Below, piece by piece: positions 5,078-14,013 of a DNA stretch of 20,436 nt. Numbering within the stretch: the first letter of the stretch is position 1; every line of letters begins with the position of its first letter. The DNA is taken from contig JBMHCY010000049.1 in NCBI GenBank assembly GCA_049889655.1, forward strand, positions 1 through 20,436. The letters run 5' to 3'. Position numbers and translations under genes: made by a program. Source of the stretch: UBA1172 sp049889655 (GTDB lineage: Bacteria; Pseudomonadota; Alphaproteobacteria; Puniceispirillales; UBA1172). The notes under the pieces are model-generated. The model was not told the DNA's origin and ran no database searches. It saw only the letters and a list, made by a program, of their open reading frames with translations.

Positions 5078-6166
5078 ATGGCAGCTCAAGTGGTGGAACT
5101 GGGAATGAACAAAAACGACAAACTGAAAGCGCTCGAAGCAGCGATCGGCCAGATTGAAAAGAATTTCGGCAAGGGCTCGGTCATGAAAATGGGCCAGCAG
5201 GATGTGGCCGATGATATTGAGGCGATCTCGACCGGCTCACTCGGGCTTGATATCGCGCTAGGTATCGGCGGGCTGCCCAAGGGCCGGATCGTTGAAATTT
5301 ACGGTCCTGAATCCTCGGGTAAGACAACGCTGGCGCTCCATGCTGTTGCCGCGGCGCAGCAGGCCGGTGGCGCCTGTGCCTTTGTCGATGCGGAACACGC
5401 GCTTGACCCGTCCTATGCCCGGAAACTCGGCGTCAATCTCGATGAATTGCTGATCTCGCAGCCCGATGCCGGTGAACAGGCACTGGAAATCGCTGATACC
5501 CTGGTTCGTTCCGGGGCGATTGATGTGCTGGTGATTGACAGTGTCGCCGCGCTCGTGCCCCGGGCGGAACTCGAAGGCGAAATGGGGGATACCCATGTCG
5601 GTCTGCACGCCAGGCTGATGAGCCAGGCCCTGCGTAAACTCACCTCGTCAATTGCCAAATCCAACTGTCTGGTGATCTTCATCAACCAGATCCGGCTCAA
5701 GATCGGTGTCATGTTCGGCAATCCCGAAACAACCACCGGCGGCAATGCGCTGAAATTCTACGCTTCCGTCCGCCTTGATATCCGCCGCATTGGTGCGATC
5801 AAGGACCGGGATGAGGTGATCGGCAACCAGACACGAGTCAAGGTGGTCAAGAACAAGGTGGCGGCCCCGTTCCGCACTGTGGAATTCGATATCATGTATG
5901 GTGAGGGTATCTCGAAAACCGGTGAACTGATCGATCTGGGGGTCGCGGCGAACCTCATCGAAAAGTCAGGCTCGTGGTTCTCCTATAACGAACAGCGGAT
6001 CGGGCAGGGGCGTGAAAATGCCAAACAATTCATGAAGGACAACCCCGAAGTTGCAACAGAGATTGAAAATGCGCTGCGGCAGAATGCGGGGCTCTTTGAT
6101 GATGTGATGCTCGACCAGAACCCTGTTGAGGATGATGCTGAGGACGCGCCGGAAGGCACCAGCTGA
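5078..6166 (+). CDS. recA: Recombinase RecA
   Basis: The 362-residue protein drives homologous strand exchange and stimulates LexA self-cleavage. Visible marks are the N-terminal helix KLKALEAAIGQIEKNFGKGSVM, Walker A GPESSGKT (76-83), Walker B VLVIDSVAALVP, the L2-adjacent FINQIR and GGNALKFYAS, and an acidic C-terminal tail (DDAEDAPEG). Start at the ATG at 5078 follows AAAGGA with seven-base spacing; a second in-frame methionine (MNKNDK) is nine codons later and has no better signal. It is transcribed alone, with SOS-like repeats upstream and a hairpin terminator downstream. Confidence 0.98.
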   Translation: MAAQVVELGMNKNDKLKALEAAIGQIEKNFGKGSVMKMGQQDVADDIEAISTGSLGLDIALGIGGLPKGRIVEIYGPESSGKTTLALHAVAAAQQAGGACAFVDAEHALDPSYARKLGVNLDELLISQPDAGEQALEIADTLVRSGAIDVLVIDSVAALVPRAELEGEMGDTHVGLHARLMSQALRKLTSSIAKSNCLVIFINQIRLKIGVMFGNPETTTGGNALKFYASVRLDIRRIGAIKDRDEVIGNQTRVKVVKNKVAAPFRTVEFDIMYGEGISKTGELIDLGVAANLIEKSGSWFSYNEQRIGQGRENAKQFMKDNPEVATEIENALRQNAGLFDDVMLDQNPVEDDAEDAPEGTS

Positions 6167-6192
6167 CAGGTCATCTGATAATCACATACGGG

Positions 6193-6225
6193 CGGCGGTA
6201 CTGGAAATGGTGCCGCCGTTTGCTT
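6193..6225 (+). terminator. Rho-independent terminator of recA
   Basis: CGGCGGTAC (6193-6201) pairs with GGTGCCGCCG (6210-6218) over nine pairs including one G-T, with an eight-base loop, followed by TTTGCTTTT. It lies 27 bases after the recA stop. The T-tract is interrupted, so efficiency may be moderate. Confidence 0.65.
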
Positions 6226-6277
6226 TTGCGGGCAGCACAGGCAATCATCGAAATCCGTCCCTCTGCCGTGATAGGGC

Positions 6278-6306
6278 TGGACAAAATTCCCGTGTCTTCC
6301 TAAAAC
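6278..6306 (+). promoter_or_regulatory. Candidate alaS promoter
   Basis: TGGACA (6278-6283) and TAAAAC (6301-6306) are 17 bases apart, placing the start about 20 nt before the alaS initiation codon, whose ribosome binding site is AGAGGG. Found by inspection between the recA terminator and alaS. Confidence 0.4.
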
Positions 6307-6331
6307 ATCCCTCTAGAAGAGAGGGAAAAAA

Positions 6332-8986
6332 ATGAAGTCCGTCAGCGACATCCGCAACAGTTTTCTGGATTATTTCAGCCGCAATGACCATGAGGTCGTG
6401 GCGTCATCACCGCTGGTGCCGATGAATGACCCGACGCTGCTCTTCACCAATGCTGGCATGGTGCAGTTCAAGAATGTCTTCACCGGCGGCGAATCCCGCG
6501 CCATTCCCCGGGCTGTGACCTCGCAGAAATGCGTGCGCGCCGGGGGCAAGCACAACGATCTTGAAAATGTCGGCCACACCGCCCGTCACCACACATTCTT
6601 TGAAATGCTCGGGAATTTCTCCTTTGGCGACTATTTCAAGGAACAGGCGATCCATCACGCCTGGACACTGATCACTGATGTCTACGGGCTGCCCAAGGAT
6701 AAACTGCTGGTCACGATCTATCACGATGATGATGAGGCTGCAGGCTGGTGGAAGAAAATCGCCGGGCTGGGGGATGACCGCATCATCCGGATTGCCACCT
6801 CTGACAATTTCTGGTCGATGGGCGATACTGGCCCCTGCGGCCCGTGCTCCGAGATTTTCTTTGACCACGGTGACCATATCCCCGGCGGCCCTCCCGGGTC
6901 TCCCGATGAAGATGGTGACCGGTTCATTGAGATCTGGAATCTCGTCTTCATGCAGTATGAACAGCTGGCCTCGGGCGAAAGGGTCGATCTGCCGAAACCG
7001 TCGATTGACACCGGCATGGGGCTTGAACGCATCGCGGCGGTCATGCAGGGCAAGCATGACAACTACGATACCGACCTGATGCAGGCGCTGATCTCGGCTT
7101 CGGTCGAGGTTTCCGGCGTCGCCCGTGATGGTGACCACGCTGTCTCGCACCGGGTTATCGCTGATCACCTGCGGGCTTCGTCATTCCTGATCGCCGATGG
7201 TGTTCTGCCCTCAAATGAAGGCCGCGGCTATGTGCTGCGCCGGATCATGCGGCGGGCCATGCGCCATGCTCATCAGATGGGCTGTATTGAACCGATGATG
7301 CACCGTCTGGTGCCGGCGCTTGTCCACGAAATGGGCGGTCATTACGGGGAATTGCAGCGCGCCGAAAGCCTGATTTCCGAAACCCTGAAGATGGAAGAAA
7401 CCCGGTTCAAGGAAACCCTCGGCCGGGGGCTCAAGATTCTGGTTGATGAAGTCGGTGATATGGGTGAGGGCGGTACCCTGGACGGGGCCACAGCCTTCAA
7501 ACTCTACGATACCTATGGCTTCCCCCTGGATCTGACTCAGGATGTGATGCGCGGCTTCAACTGGCAGGTGGATCTCGACGGCTTCAACGCCGCCATGGAA
7601 GAACAGAAGGCCAAGGCCCGCAAGGCCTGGGCCGGTTCCGGTGACAGCGCCATGGCCACCATCTACCTGAGCCTTGCTGACCGTCTAGGCAGCACCGAAT
7701 TCCTTGGTTATGAAACCACCGAAGCCGAGGGCCTGATCACCGCCATCATCGCCGATGATGCGGAAGTGGAAAAGGTCAAGACCGGGCAGATCGTCTCGAT
7801 TATCTGTAACCAGACCCCGTTCTATGCTGAAAGCGGTGGCCAGATCGGTGATACCGGCCTGATCCTTGAAGCCGGCGGCGATACGGCCCTGGCGCGGGTT
7901 CTGGATACCTGGAAAACCCCCTCGGGGATGTTTGTCCACAAGGCCGAGATTCTTGCCGACGGGGTCGCCCCGGGGCAGAGCGTCGGGCTCAAGGTCGATG
8001 CTGACCGCCGTGATCTTCTGCGCTCGAATCACTCCGCCACCCATCTGATGCACGAAGCGCTCCGCGAAGTGCTGGGTGATCATGTCATGCAGAAAGGCTC
8101 GATGGTCGCACCGGATCGCCTGCGCTTTGATTTCAGCCACACCAAGGCCATGGATGCTGATGAAATTCGCCGCGTTGAGGCCATTGTCAATGACCGGATC
8201 AGGCTTAACAGCGAGGTCACGACAAGGCTGATGACCCCGGATGCTGCCATGGCCGAGGGCGCGCTGGCGCTGTTCGGCGAGAAATACGGTGAAGAGGTTC
8301 GCGTTGTTTCCATGGGCGGGCCATCTGATGTCGATGGCCGTACCGCGTGGTCGGTCGAACTCTGCGGCGGGACTCATGTCCGCCGTTCAGGCGATATCAG
8401 CCTCTTCAAGGTGACCGGCGAAAGTGCTGTTGCCGGAGGGGTGCGGCGGATCGAGGCTGTTACCTCCAAAGGCGCGCTTGACTGGTTTTCCGGCAAGCTC
8501 GATACCCTTGATGCGGCGGCCAATGCCCTCAAGGTTCCTGCCGACCAGCTGGGTGAGCGTATCGCCCTGTTGCTGGCAGAGCGCAAGAAGGCTGAAGCCA
8601 CCATCAGCGGGCTCAGGAAAACCCTGGCCGAAGGTGGCAGCGGCGCGGATAACAGTGTCAGCCTCGGTGATTTCACGCTGGAAAAGCGGGTTCTCGACGA
8701 TACCCCGCCGAAGGACCTCAAGCCCATGGCCGAAACCATCCTCAAAGGGCGTGACAACACCGTTGTGGCGATCATCGCCCGCAATGACGGCAAGGCCTCG
8801 CTGGTGGTGGCCGTTTCAGGTGATGCGACTTCCCGCCTGAACGCCGTTGATCTGGTGCGGGCCGGGGCCGAAGCTCTCGGCGGCAAGGGCGGCGGTGGTC
8901 GTCCGGATATGGCACAGGCCGGGGGCCCGGACGGGGCCAAAGCAGAGGCTGCAATGACCGCCATCGAAGGCGCAATCACTACATAA
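6332..8986 (+). CDS. alaS: Alanyl-tRNA synthetase
   Basis: The 884-residue class II synthetase charges tRNA-Ala and edits Ser/Gly mischarging. The N-terminal catalytic core starts with SVSDIRNSFLDYFSRNDHEVV and includes the ALAS-specific FTNAGMVQFKNVFTG and HHTFFEMLGNFSFGDYFKE. The editing domain has zinc ligands H567-x3-H571 (NHSATH) and C678-x3-H682 (CGGTH), and the C-terminal C-Ala domain ends with the glycine-rich GGKGGGGRPDMAQAGG. Length is normal (about 875-890). Start at 6332 follows AGAGGG. It shares a terminator with the convergent icd gene. Confidence 0.98.
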   Translation: MKSVSDIRNSFLDYFSRNDHEVVASSPLVPMNDPTLLFTNAGMVQFKNVFTGGESRAIPRAVTSQKCVRAGGKHNDLENVGHTARHHTFFEMLGNFSFGDYFKEQAIHHAWTLITDVYGLPKDKLLVTIYHDDDEAAGWWKKIAGLGDDRIIRIATSDNFWSMGDTGPCGPCSEIFFDHGDHIPGGPPGSPDEDGDRFIEIWNLVFMQYEQLASGERVDLPKPSIDTGMGLERIAAVMQGKHDNYDTDLMQALISASVEVSGVARDGDHAVSHRVIADHLRASSFLIADGVLPSNEGRGYVLRRIMRRAMRHAHQMGCIEPMMHRLVPALVHEMGGHYGELQRAESLISETLKMEETRFKETLGRGLKILVDEVGDMGEGGTLDGATAFKLYDTYGFPLDLTQDVMRGFNWQVDLDGFNAAMEEQKAKARKAWAGSGDSAMATIYLSLADRLGSTEFLGYETTEAEGLITAIIADDAEVEKVKTGQIVSIICNQTPFYAESGGQIGDTGLILEAGGDTALARVLDTWKTPSGMFVHKAEILADGVAPGQSVGLKVDADRRDLLRSNHSATHLMHEALREVLGDHVMQKGSMVAPDRLRFDFSHTKAMDADEIRRVEAIVNDRIRLNSEVTTRLMTPDAAMAEGALALFGEKYGEEVRVVSMGGPSDVDGRTAWSVELCGGTHVRRSGDISLFKVTGESAVAGGVRRIEAVTSKGALDWFSGKLDTLDAAANALKVPADQLGERIALLLAERKKAEATISGLRKTLAEGGSGADNSVSLGDFTLEKRVLDDTPPKDLKPMAETILKGRDNTVVAIIARNDGKASLVVAVSGDATSRLNAVDLVRAGAEALGGKGGGGRPDMAQAGGPDGAKAEAAMTAIEGAITT

Positions 8987-9017
8987 ATTGCGCCTCATAA
9001 CAAATTGAAACTAAAGC

Positions 9018-9048
9018 AAAAGCCGCCTTAGAAATTGGCGGCTTTTTT
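9018..9048. terminator. Bidirectional terminator between alaS and icd
   Basis: AAAAGCCGCC (9018-9027) and GGCGGCTTTT (9037-9046) form a perfect ten-pair stem, followed by a T6 run on the plus strand and TTTT on the minus strand. The loop (9028-9036) contains the stop codon of icd, so the hairpin uses the last icd codons as one arm. Confidence 0.88.
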
Positions 9049-10245
9049 CATGTTTGCATCGAGGATATCGAGGAATTCATCAGTGGTCTGGAAGGGCTGG
9101 TCGGCACTGATCAGGATGGCCAGATCCTTCGTCATCTTGCCGGATTCGACAGTCTTGACACAGACATCTTCCAGCGTCTGGGCAAAACCCGCCAGATCGG
9201 CGTTGTCATCAAACTTCGCCCGGTAGCGGAGACCTTGCGTCCACGCAAAGATTGAGGCGATGGGGTTGGTCGAGGTGGCCTTGCCCTGCTGATGCTGGCG
9301 GTAGTGGCGGGTGACAGTGCCGTGGGCGGCCTCGGCTTCGACAGTCTTGCCGTCCGGGGTCATCAGCACTGAGGTCATCAGCCCGAGCGAGCCAAAACCC
9401 TGGGCCACGGTATCGGATTGCACATCGCCATCATAGTTCTTGCAGGCCCAGACGAACTTGCCGTTCCATTTAAGGGCGCAGGCGACCATGTCATCAATCA
9501 GCCGGTGTTCGTAGGTGATCCCTGCCGCATCGAACTTGTCCTTGTATTCAGCCTGGTAGATTTCTTCAAAGATATCCTTGAAGCGGCCGTCATATTTCTT
9601 GAGGATCGTGTTCTTGGTGGAAAGATAAACCGGCCAGCCGAGATCAAGCCCGTAATTCATGCAGGCCCGGGCAAAACCGCGGATCGATTCATCGAGATTG
9701 TACATCCCCATGGCAATGCCGCTGTCGGGGAAGGCAAAAACTTCCTGGCTGACAGGCGCCGAGCCGTCATCCGGGGTGAAGGTCAGTGTCAGCGTGCCCG
9801 GACGGTCGATCAGCAGATCGGTGGCGCGGTACTGATCCCCGAAAGCGTGGCGGCCGATGACAATCGGATCGGTCCAGCCGGGAACAAGCCGCGGCACGTT
9901 GCGGCAGATGATCGGCTGGCGGAAGACTGTGCCGCCAAGAATATTGCGGATCGTCCCGTTCGGGGAGCGATACATCTTCTTGAGGTTGAATTCCTCAACC
10001 CGGGCTTCATCGGGGGTGATGGTCGCGCATTTGACGCCGACACCGTATTCCTTGATCGCGTTTGCTGAATCCACCGTGACCTGATCATCGGTTTCGTCAC
10101 GGTATTCCATGCCGAGGTCATAGTATTTAAGATCAATGTCCAGATAGGGATGGATGAGTTTGTCTTTGATCTTCTGCCAGATGATCCGTGTCATCTCATC
10201 GCCGTCGAGTTCGACAACCGGTGTATGGACTTTGATTTTGCTCAT
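9028..10245 (-). CDS. icd: NADP-dependent isocitrate dehydrogenase
   Basis: The 405-residue protein oxidatively decarboxylates isocitrate to 2-oxoglutarate in the TCA cycle. It is the homodimeric subfamily II (eukaryote-like) type common in Alphaproteobacteria rather than the E. coli type: VVELDGDEMTRIIW at the N-terminus, the substrate-binding YRSPNGTIRNILGGTVFRQPI, CKNYDGDVQSDTVAQGFGSLG with the metal-binding aspartates, and AAHGTVTRHYRQH with NADP-binding residues. Start at 10245 follows GGGGGT. Gene ends inside the terminator hairpin. The LOG-family gene lies 54 bp upstream on the same strand. Confidence 0.97.
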   Translation of the reverse strand: MSKIKVHTPVVELDGDEMTRIIWQKIKDKLIHPYLDIDLKYYDLGMEYRDETDDQVTVDSANAIKEYGVGVKCATITPDEARVEEFNLKKMYRSPNGTIRNILGGTVFRQPIICRNVPRLVPGWTDPIVIGRHAFGDQYRATDLLIDRPGTLTLTFTPDDGSAPVSQEVFAFPDSGIAMGMYNLDESIRGFARACMNYGLDLGWPVYLSTKNTILKKYDGRFKDIFEEIYQAEYKDKFDAAGITYEHRLIDDMVACALKWNGKFVWACKNYDGDVQSDTVAQGFGSLGLMTSVLMTPDGKTVEAEAAHGTVTRHYRQHQQGKATSTNPIASIFAWTQGLRYRAKFDDNADLAGFAQTLEDVCVKTVESGKMTKDLAILISADQPFQTTDEFLDILDANMKKAANF

Positions 10246-10299
10246 GATGATGCACCCCCAAAAAAATTTATCCCTGTTTACGCCGAGAGCGGCGAGGGA

Positions 10300-10851
10300 T
10301 CAATCCCCCTGGACGATCTGATCGAGAAAATCAGCGATATCATCGAGGGATTCGATGGTATCGAGCAGATTGAGATGCTGCGGCCTCAAAAACCCCTGTT
10401 CCGAGGCGTGGTGGAACATGGTGATCAGCGAATCCCAGAACCCGTCCGGGTTGAACAGCATGATCGGTTTGTCGTGCATTTTCAGCTGGCGACAGGTGAT
10501 GATCTCAAGGATTTCCTCCATCGTGCCGAAGCCGCCGGGCAGGGCGATGAAGGCATCGCTTTCGGCATACATGATGGTTTTGCGTTCATGCATGGTCTGG
10601 GTCACGGTCAGGCGGCTAACGTTGCTGCTGGCGACTTCCAGTGTCTGGAGAAACTCGGGAATCACCCCGTGGACATAGCCCTGGCCTTCAAATGCGGCAT
10701 CGGAGACAGCCCCCATCATGCCGATCCGTCCACCGCCAAAGACAATCCCGAGCCCGCGGGCCGCAGCCATGGCCCCGATGCGCTGGGCCTGATCCCTGAA
10801 GGCAGGATCGTTACCGGGGGAAGACCCGCCAAACACACAGATTTTCTTCAT
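10300..10851 (-). CDS. LOG family protein (TIGR00730 Rossmann fold; nucleoside-5'-monophosphate phosphoribohydrolase)
   Basis: The 183-residue protein starts MKKICVFGGSS and has FGGGRIGMMG (38-47), MHERK (87-91) and the family signature PGGFGTMEE (105-113), which form the nucleotide-binding and catalytic site of the LOG family. LOG enzymes release the base from cytokinin riboside monophosphates; many bacterial members hydrolyse AMP or similar nucleotides, and their physiological substrate is often unclear. Start at 10851 has GAGGA upstream. It precedes icd on the same strand by 54 bp and diverges from the LysM gene. Cytokinin production should not be inferred from this alone. Confidence 0.9.
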   Translation of the reverse strand: MKKICVFGGSSPGNDPAFRDQAQRIGAMAAARGLGIVFGGGRIGMMGAVSDAAFEGQGYVHGVIPEFLQTLEVASSNVSRLTVTQTMHERKTIMYAESDAFIALPGGFGTMEEILEIITCRQLKMHDKPIMLFNPDGFWDSLITMFHHASEQGFLRPQHLNLLDTIESLDDIADFLDQIVQGD

Positions 10852-10976
10852 CTCTCGTTCCTCCGGTCACATTCCTGTCTATTCTGGCTTTTTTCTGCCA
10901 TGATCTCCATGATTAAATGGGATGGTTGCTCATCATTTTTATTCGTATAACATGATCAGGTGAAAGGCGACTGATT

Positions 10977-12146
10977 ATGAAACAAGCCCCCCTTATCCTC
11001 ATTGCGCTGTCCATCATCGTTGCGGCAACGTCGATCGGGGTTTTCTTCTATTCCACGCAACCTTCACAAACTGATCTTGCGGCCACCACCGCAGTTGAAA
11101 AAGCCGCCGAACCTGCCCCGGAGCCTGCGGAAGTTGAACCCGCTGAGACTGGGGCCGAAGCCCCGGCGACCGGTGATGCCACCACCGCAGAGCAAGCCAC
11201 CGCTGAAACGGAAGCCATTGTGCAGCAGCAGGATGAAGAAGACCTGCAGGAAGCCCAGCAGGAAGCCCGGGCCGAAGCCGCCGCCGATCGCGGCATCACC
11301 CTTGCCCGGGTGCGGCCTGACGGTTCAGCTGTCATCGCCGGTAATGCACCGCCGGGTTCCACCGTCACCCTGATGATCGGTGATAAGACCATTGGCTCGA
11401 CTGTTGCTACCGATCAAGGGGAATGGGTGGTTGTCCCCGATGATTTGCTTGAGCCCGGCTCACATCTGGTGACGGTAACAGTCACGCATCCTGACGGCAC
11501 AACCGAGGTGGAAGCCCTCGCGCTGGTGATTGAGATACTTTCCGGTGATGAAACGCCGCTGGTGGCGCTGGTTCCCTATACGGTCGAAGAGGCTCCCGTT
11601 GTTGTCCTGCAGGCACCGGATACCGCCGAGGCGGCTGCTGTGGCCGAGGCTGACACCAGCATGGCCGCTGAACAAGAAGCCGCCCCCCGGGTTGCCATGG
11701 CACCGATGGTGACCATCCGCAGCATCCAGGCTTTCAACCCCGGCTATATTTCGGTCGGCGGTCGTGCCGAAGGCGGGGCATCGGTCCGGCTTTCGGTGAA
11801 TGATGCCGAAACGCCGCCATCACCCGTCGGCCCCCAGGGGCTTTATCAGCTGGGACAGTCGATCGCTAGCGATGCCAATCAGGCCATGATCAAGGTGACG
11901 CTCCATGATGACGCTGGCGCGATCGTTGCATCGGCCCGGCTCAGGCTCAGCCGCGGGCAGATTGAGACAACACTTTCATCGAACACGCTTGTTGTGGTCC
12001 AGAAAGGGGACGCGCTCTGGCGGATTGCCTACCAGACCTATGGTCGGGGCATTCGCTATGTCGATATCTACCGGCAGAACGCGTCGATTATCCGTGATCC
12101 CGATTTGATTTACCCAGACCAGATATTCGTCGTGCCCAATTCCTGA
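10977..12146 (+). CDS. Membrane-anchored LysM domain protein
   Basis: The 389-residue protein has one hydrophobic N-terminal segment (about 6-26) that acts as an uncleaved anchor or signal. A long Ala/Pro/Glu-rich, acidic linker (about 33-105) follows, then an Ig-like or bacterial beta-sandwich segment (about 108-187; GNAPPGSTVTLMIGD, LEPGSHLVTVTVTHPDG), a second low-complexity Ala/Glu stretch (about 212-240), another beta-rich segment (about 245-325), and a C-terminal LysM (about 338-388; VVQKGDALWRIAYQTYG...IYPDQIFVVP). The layout places the LysM in the periplasm, where it should bind peptidoglycan. This is a common alphaproteobacterial LysM architecture. First gene of an apparent cluster with the CDP-alcohol phosphatidyltransferase 12 bp downstream. 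Confidence 0.88.
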   Translation: MKQAPLILIALSIIVAATSIGVFFYSTQPSQTDLAATTAVEKAAEPAPEPAEVEPAETGAEAPATGDATTAEQATAETEAIVQQQDEEDLQEAQQEARAEAAADRGITLARVRPDGSAVIAGNAPPGSTVTLMIGDKTIGSTVATDQGEWVVVPDDLLEPGSHLVTVTVTHPDGTTEVEALALVIEILSGDETPLVALVPYTVEEAPVVVLQAPDTAEAAAVAEADTSMAAEQEAAPRVAMAPMVTIRSIQAFNPGYISVGGRAEGGASVRLSVNDAETPPSPVGPQGLYQLGQSIASDANQAMIKVTLHDDAGAIVASARLRLSRGQIETTLSSNTLVVVQKGDALWRIAYQTYGRGIRYVDIYRQNASIIRDPDLIYPDQIFVVPNS

Positions 12147-12158
12147 TCAGGCCGCCCG

Positions 12159-12794
12159 ATGTTTGACAGTCGCATCCGTCGCCATATCGACCCGATCTCA
12201 GACCGGATCGGCGCGGCTCTTGGCCGCCGCGGTATTGCCGCCAACACCGTCACGGCGATCGGCTTCGGCTTCGGTGTGGTGGCTTTTGCCATGCTGGCCC
12301 TGGGTGAAATTTGGCTGGCGCTGGGTTTCATCATCCTCAATCGGGTGTTTGACGGCCTTGACGGGGCGGTGGCGCGCTATCACGGGGTGACTGACCTCGG
12401 TGGTTTTCTCGATATCGTCACTGATTTCATCTTCTACGCGCTTATTCCCCTCGGCTTTGCGCTCCATGATCCGGCAAACGCGCAGGCGGCAGCCTTTCTC
12501 GTGGTCAGTTTCATGGGAACCGGGTCCTCGTTTCTGGCCTTTGCCGCGATTGCTGCAAAGAAAGGCATCGAGACCTCTGGCAGGGGGCAGAAATCGATCT
12601 ATTATCTTGGCGGTCTGACAGAGGGAACGGAGACCATTCTGGTGCTCGTGCTGATGTGCCTTTTCCCGCACGGTTTCACAGTACTGGCCTGGGGTTTCGG
12701 GATACTCTGCTGGATCACCACCGCCACCCGCATTTATCAGGCCATCGACACATTCGGAGATTCCCATGCCAAAGATCACCAGAACAGACGCTGA
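12159..12794 (+). CDS. CDP-alcohol phosphatidyltransferase family membrane protein
   Basis: The 211-residue integral membrane protein has about five to six hydrophobic segments and the complete CDP-alcohol phosphotransferase signature D65-G-L-D68-G-A-V-A-R73 followed by G81 and D85-x3-D89, the two-metal active site. It should transfer a phosphatidyl (or similar) group from a CDP-alcohol to an alcohol acceptor, or make a related phospholipid headgroup; the acceptor cannot be read from the motif. A PgsA or PssA assignment is not supported specifically. It follows the LysM gene by 12 bp and overlaps msrB by 29 bp, so the three are probably one transcript. Confidence 0.88.
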   Translation: MFDSRIRRHIDPISDRIGAALGRRGIAANTVTAIGFGFGVVAFAMLALGEIWLALGFIILNRVFDGLDGAVARYHGVTDLGGFLDIVTDFIFYALIPLGFALHDPANAQAAAFLVVSFMGTGSSFLAFAAIAAKKGIETSGRGQKSIYYLGGLTEGTETILVLVLMCLFPHGFTVLAWGFGILCWITTATRIYQAIDTFGDSHAKDHQNRR

Positions 12795-13164
12795 ATGGAA
12801 AGATATGCTGACTGAAGAGCAGTTTCAGGTCACCCGCAAACACGGGACCGAACGGGCTTTCACCGGGGCGTTGTGGGATGAAAAGCGGGATGGCACCTAT
12901 GCCTGCATCTGTTGCGGTGAGCCACTGTTTTCTTCAGCCACGAAATATGATTCCGGTACAGGCTGGCCAAGTTTCTGGGAGCCAATGGATGATAGCCGTG
13001 TCGGCACAACATCAGACCGGTCATTCTTCATGGTGCGGACGGAAGTGCATTGCGCTGCCTGTGAAGCGCATCTCGGCCATGTCTTCCCTGATGGTCCGGC
13101 CCCGACCGGCCAGCGGTACTGCATTAATTCTGCAAGTCTCGATTTCACCCCGGAAGAAGACTGA
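12766..13164 (+). CDS. msrB: Peptide methionine-(R)-S-oxide reductase MsrB
   Basis: The 132-residue protein reduces methionine-R-sulfoxide in proteins. It carries zinc-type CxxC pairs C47/C50 and C96/C99, the substrate loop TGWPSFWEP, and the catalytic cysteine C119 in RYCINSASLDF. The usual resolving-cysteine position before GWPSF (often SGCGWPSF) is Thr65 here, so regeneration may use another cysteine or direct thioredoxin/glutathione attack (inference). GGAG lies six bases upstream of the ATG. It overlaps the preceding gene by 29 bp and converges on pxpA with two bases between stops. Confidence 0.95.
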   Translation: MPKITRTDAEWKDMLTEEQFQVTRKHGTERAFTGALWDEKRDGTYACICCGEPLFSSATKYDSGTGWPSFWEPMDDSRVGTTSDRSFFMVRTEVHCAACEAHLGHVFPDGPAPTGQRYCINSASLDFTPEED

Positions 13165-13166
13165 AA

Positions 13167-13937
13167 CTATACCGCAAGATCGGGCAGGGGGGCAGGGCTC
13201 AGGCCTTCTGCCTCAAGCCCCTTGCGGATAAACCCGGCCATGGCAAGGGCCGAGGGCTCGTCCCCGTGAACACAGATCGACCGGCCTGATGTCTTCAGCC
13301 GCGAGCCGTCCAGCGTCAGAATCTCCCCTTCCATCAGCATCCGCAGGCAGTGGGTAAGGGCCTTTTCGGGATCGTGGATCATCGCATCAGGGCGAGACCG
13401 TGGGGCCAGCTGACCATCAGGCATATAGGCCCGATCGGCGAAAACTTCTTCAACAACAATAAGCCCGGCATCCTGCCCGGCGGTGACCATGGCGCTCAGG
13501 ACCGGGGCCAGCATGATCTGTTGCGGGTCAACCGCCTTGATGGCACGGGCAATCGCCCCGGCCATTTCAGTATCAACCGCCGCCATGTTGTTGAGCGCCC
13601 CATGCGGCTTGACATGGGTGACCTGCGCCCCGACAAGATCCGCCATGGCAAGGGCGGCCCCCAATTGATAGGCGATCAGGTTTTCAATCTCCGCCATCGA
13701 CAGCCGCAACTGGCGGCGGCCAAAGCCGTGCAGGTCCTGAAACCCGGGATGGGCACCGATACTCACGCCTTTGTCATGGGCCGCAGCCATCACCCGCGCC
13801 ATGATATTGGCATCACCGGCATGGAAGCCGCAGGCGATATTCGCTGTCTGGATGATATCAAGCAGGCCTTCATCATCCCCCATCGTCCAGGGGCCGTATC
13901 CTTCGGCCATATCCGCGTTGAGATTAAAGAGGGCCAT
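13167..13937 (-). CDS. pxpA: 5-oxoprolinase subunit PxpA (LamB/YcsF family)
   Basis: The 256-residue protein is the A component of the ATP-dependent PxpABC 5-oxoprolinase, which opens pyroglutamate to glutamate. Family features are FNLNADMAEGYGPW at the N-terminus, ANIACGFHAGD, GAHPGFQDLHGFGRR, and VTHVKPHGALNN in the TIM-like barrel, plus DRAYMPDGQLAPRS and ICVHGDEPSA near the end. Start at 13937 follows AGGAGG with nine-base spacing. It is divergent from pxpBC (76 bp between starts) instead of being in the more familiar single operon. Confidence 0.93.
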   Translation of the reverse strand: MALFNLNADMAEGYGPWTMGDDEGLLDIIQTANIACGFHAGDANIMARVMAAAHDKGVSIGAHPGFQDLHGFGRRQLRLSMAEIENLIAYQLGAALAMADLVGAQVTHVKPHGALNNMAAVDTEMAGAIARAIKAVDPQQIMLAPVLSAMVTAGQDAGLIVVEEVFADRAYMPDGQLAPRSRPDAMIHDPEKALTHCLRMLMEGEILTLDGSRLKTSGRSICVHGDEPSALAMAGFIRKGLEAEGLSPAPLPDLAV

Positions 13938-14013
13938 TCGCCTTATCCTCCTGATTGCGCTTTTGCCAAAAAAGAGTACCTTGAAGGGGGCAAAACAGAA
14001 ACATCATTTTATC

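Noticed and set aside
10852..10976. Promoter for the LysM gene (TATAAC near 10945)
   Set aside because: The -10-like hexamer is good, but no -35 with normal spacing is convincing.
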